Shown piece after piece: positions 5,215-5,581 of a DNA stretch of 5,581 nucleotides (the stretch's first letter is position 1; every line of letters starts with the position of its first letter). A program made the position numbers and the translations under genes. The DNA comes from PALSA-243 sp036268375 (GTDB lineage: Bacteria > Acidobacteriota > Terriglobia > Bryobacterales > Bryobacteraceae). The stretch covers positions 1-5,581 of the forward strand of contig DATAUH010000628.1 in the NCBI GenBank assembly GCA_036268375.1. The letters are read 5' to 3'. The notes beneath the pieces are model-generated. The model worked only from the letters and a program-made list of their open reading frames with translations, had not been told where the DNA came from and did no database searches.

Positions 5215-5581
5215 TCAGCTCCTCGCGGGCCGCTCGCCAACGACAATCGAAATGGTTCGCGATTCCCCGCCTCGCGAGACCATGACATCGATCGGCGATC
5301 CGACCGCATGCCCTTCGAGCGCGCTTTGAATATCTTCGGTGTCCTCGACGGATTTGCCGCCGAGCGAGACCAGGATATCGCCGATGAGAACCCCCGCTTT
5401 GGCCGCCGGACCGCCCGACTCCAGCGACAACACGATCAGACCCTTGTGATGATCGGAGATCTCCACCGGTTGCAACCCGACTCCCAAATAGCCGCGCGCT
5501 ACACGGCCGCGTTTGAGAATCTCCTCCACTGCGCGGTCGATATTCGGCGCTGGGATCGCCACACCCGCAATACGCGAAAGA
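5215..5581 (-). CDS. C-terminal end of an HtrA/DegP-like serine protease with PDZ domain (5' partial)
   Basis: The frame is open through the right edge, giving 121 visible residues; the GTG at 5562 is an internal Val, so the start is beyond the window. The fragment opens with LSRIAGVAIPAPNIDRAVEE, which matches the end of the trypsin-like domain in the HtrA family (the G-x-A-I-P strand and following helix), then the linker LKRGRVARG. A PDZ domain follows from GYLGVGLQPV, with IVLSLESGGPAAKAGVLIGD as the peptide-binding and hinge region and ILVSLGGKSVEDTEDIQSAL after it, to near the C-terminus. The catalytic triad would lie upstream and cannot be checked. Only one PDZ is present, as in DegS or HtrA-like proteins with a single PDZ. 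It is the first visible gene of an operon with the second protease and the LuxR-type regulator, 2 nt from the former. Confidence 0.85.
   Translation of the reverse strand, partial: LSRIAGVAIPAPNIDRAVEEILKRGRVARGYLGVGLQPVEISDHHKGLIVLSLESGGPAAKAGVLIGDILVSLGGKSVEDTEDIQSALEGHAVGSPIDVMVSRGGESRTISIVVGERPARS

Noticed and set aside
4599..5285. Long plus-strand open frame of 228 codons opposite the second protease
   Set aside because: It is antisense to a protease with a complete catalytic triad; its Pro/Arg/Ser-rich translation is typical of the opposite strand of GC-rich genes and it has no recognisable domain.
5560..5562. GTG as start of the first protease gene
   Set aside because: The frame continues upstream to the window edge with sequence that fits the HtrA fold (LSRIAG before VAIPA), so this is an internal Val.

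Overview
The window looks like a stretch of chromosome from an Acidobacteriota bacterium, probably near Bryobacterales/Solibacter. This is inferred from recall of family distribution and was not tested by a search. The DNA is GC-rich with strong G/C preference at third codon positions. Two proteins are of types I associate with that phylum: a secreted protein with a glycine-zipper C-terminus and RPTL(R/K)R repeats, and a Ca2+-dependent PI-PLC-like phosphodiesterase. I see no mobile element, tRNA, rRNA or CRISPR array.

Layout: the left edge holds the last 98 codons of a plus-strand PLC-like phosphodiesterase (to 297). Everything else is on the minus strand. Read in the direction of transcription, from the right edge: the C-terminal PDZ end of an HtrA/DegP-like protease (5581-5215, start outside the window); a second, complete HtrA-like protease (5212-4412) beginning 2 nt after it; and a LuxR/NarL-type regulator (4415-3810) whose TTG start overlaps the protease stop. 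These three form a tightly packed operon. A stem-loop followed by a short T run appears to end it, with one arm of the stem inside the last codons of the regulator gene. Next come a secreted glycine-zipper protein (3712-2591), a secreted protein made of two diverged copies of one ~112-residue domain (2416-1529), and a secreted esterase with an N-terminal E-set domain (1455-328). The esterase gene converges on the PLC gene with only 30 nt between them.

How the genes may work together: the HtrA-HtrA-LuxR group reads as a protein quality-control or stress module. Its own DNA-binding regulator has a receiver domain that has lost the phosphorylation residues, so it is probably not controlled by a histidine kinase in the usual way. 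The three middle genes all encode predicted exported proteins, but gaps of 73-174 nt and separate regulatory signals suggest they are independent units.

The best candidates for undescribed biology are the duplicated-domain protein at 1529-2416, with possible alternative hairpins over its ribosome binding site, and the operon pairing tandem HtrA proteases with a pseudo-receiver LuxR protein. Gaps between genes are all under 180 nt, and no additional small gene was found in them.
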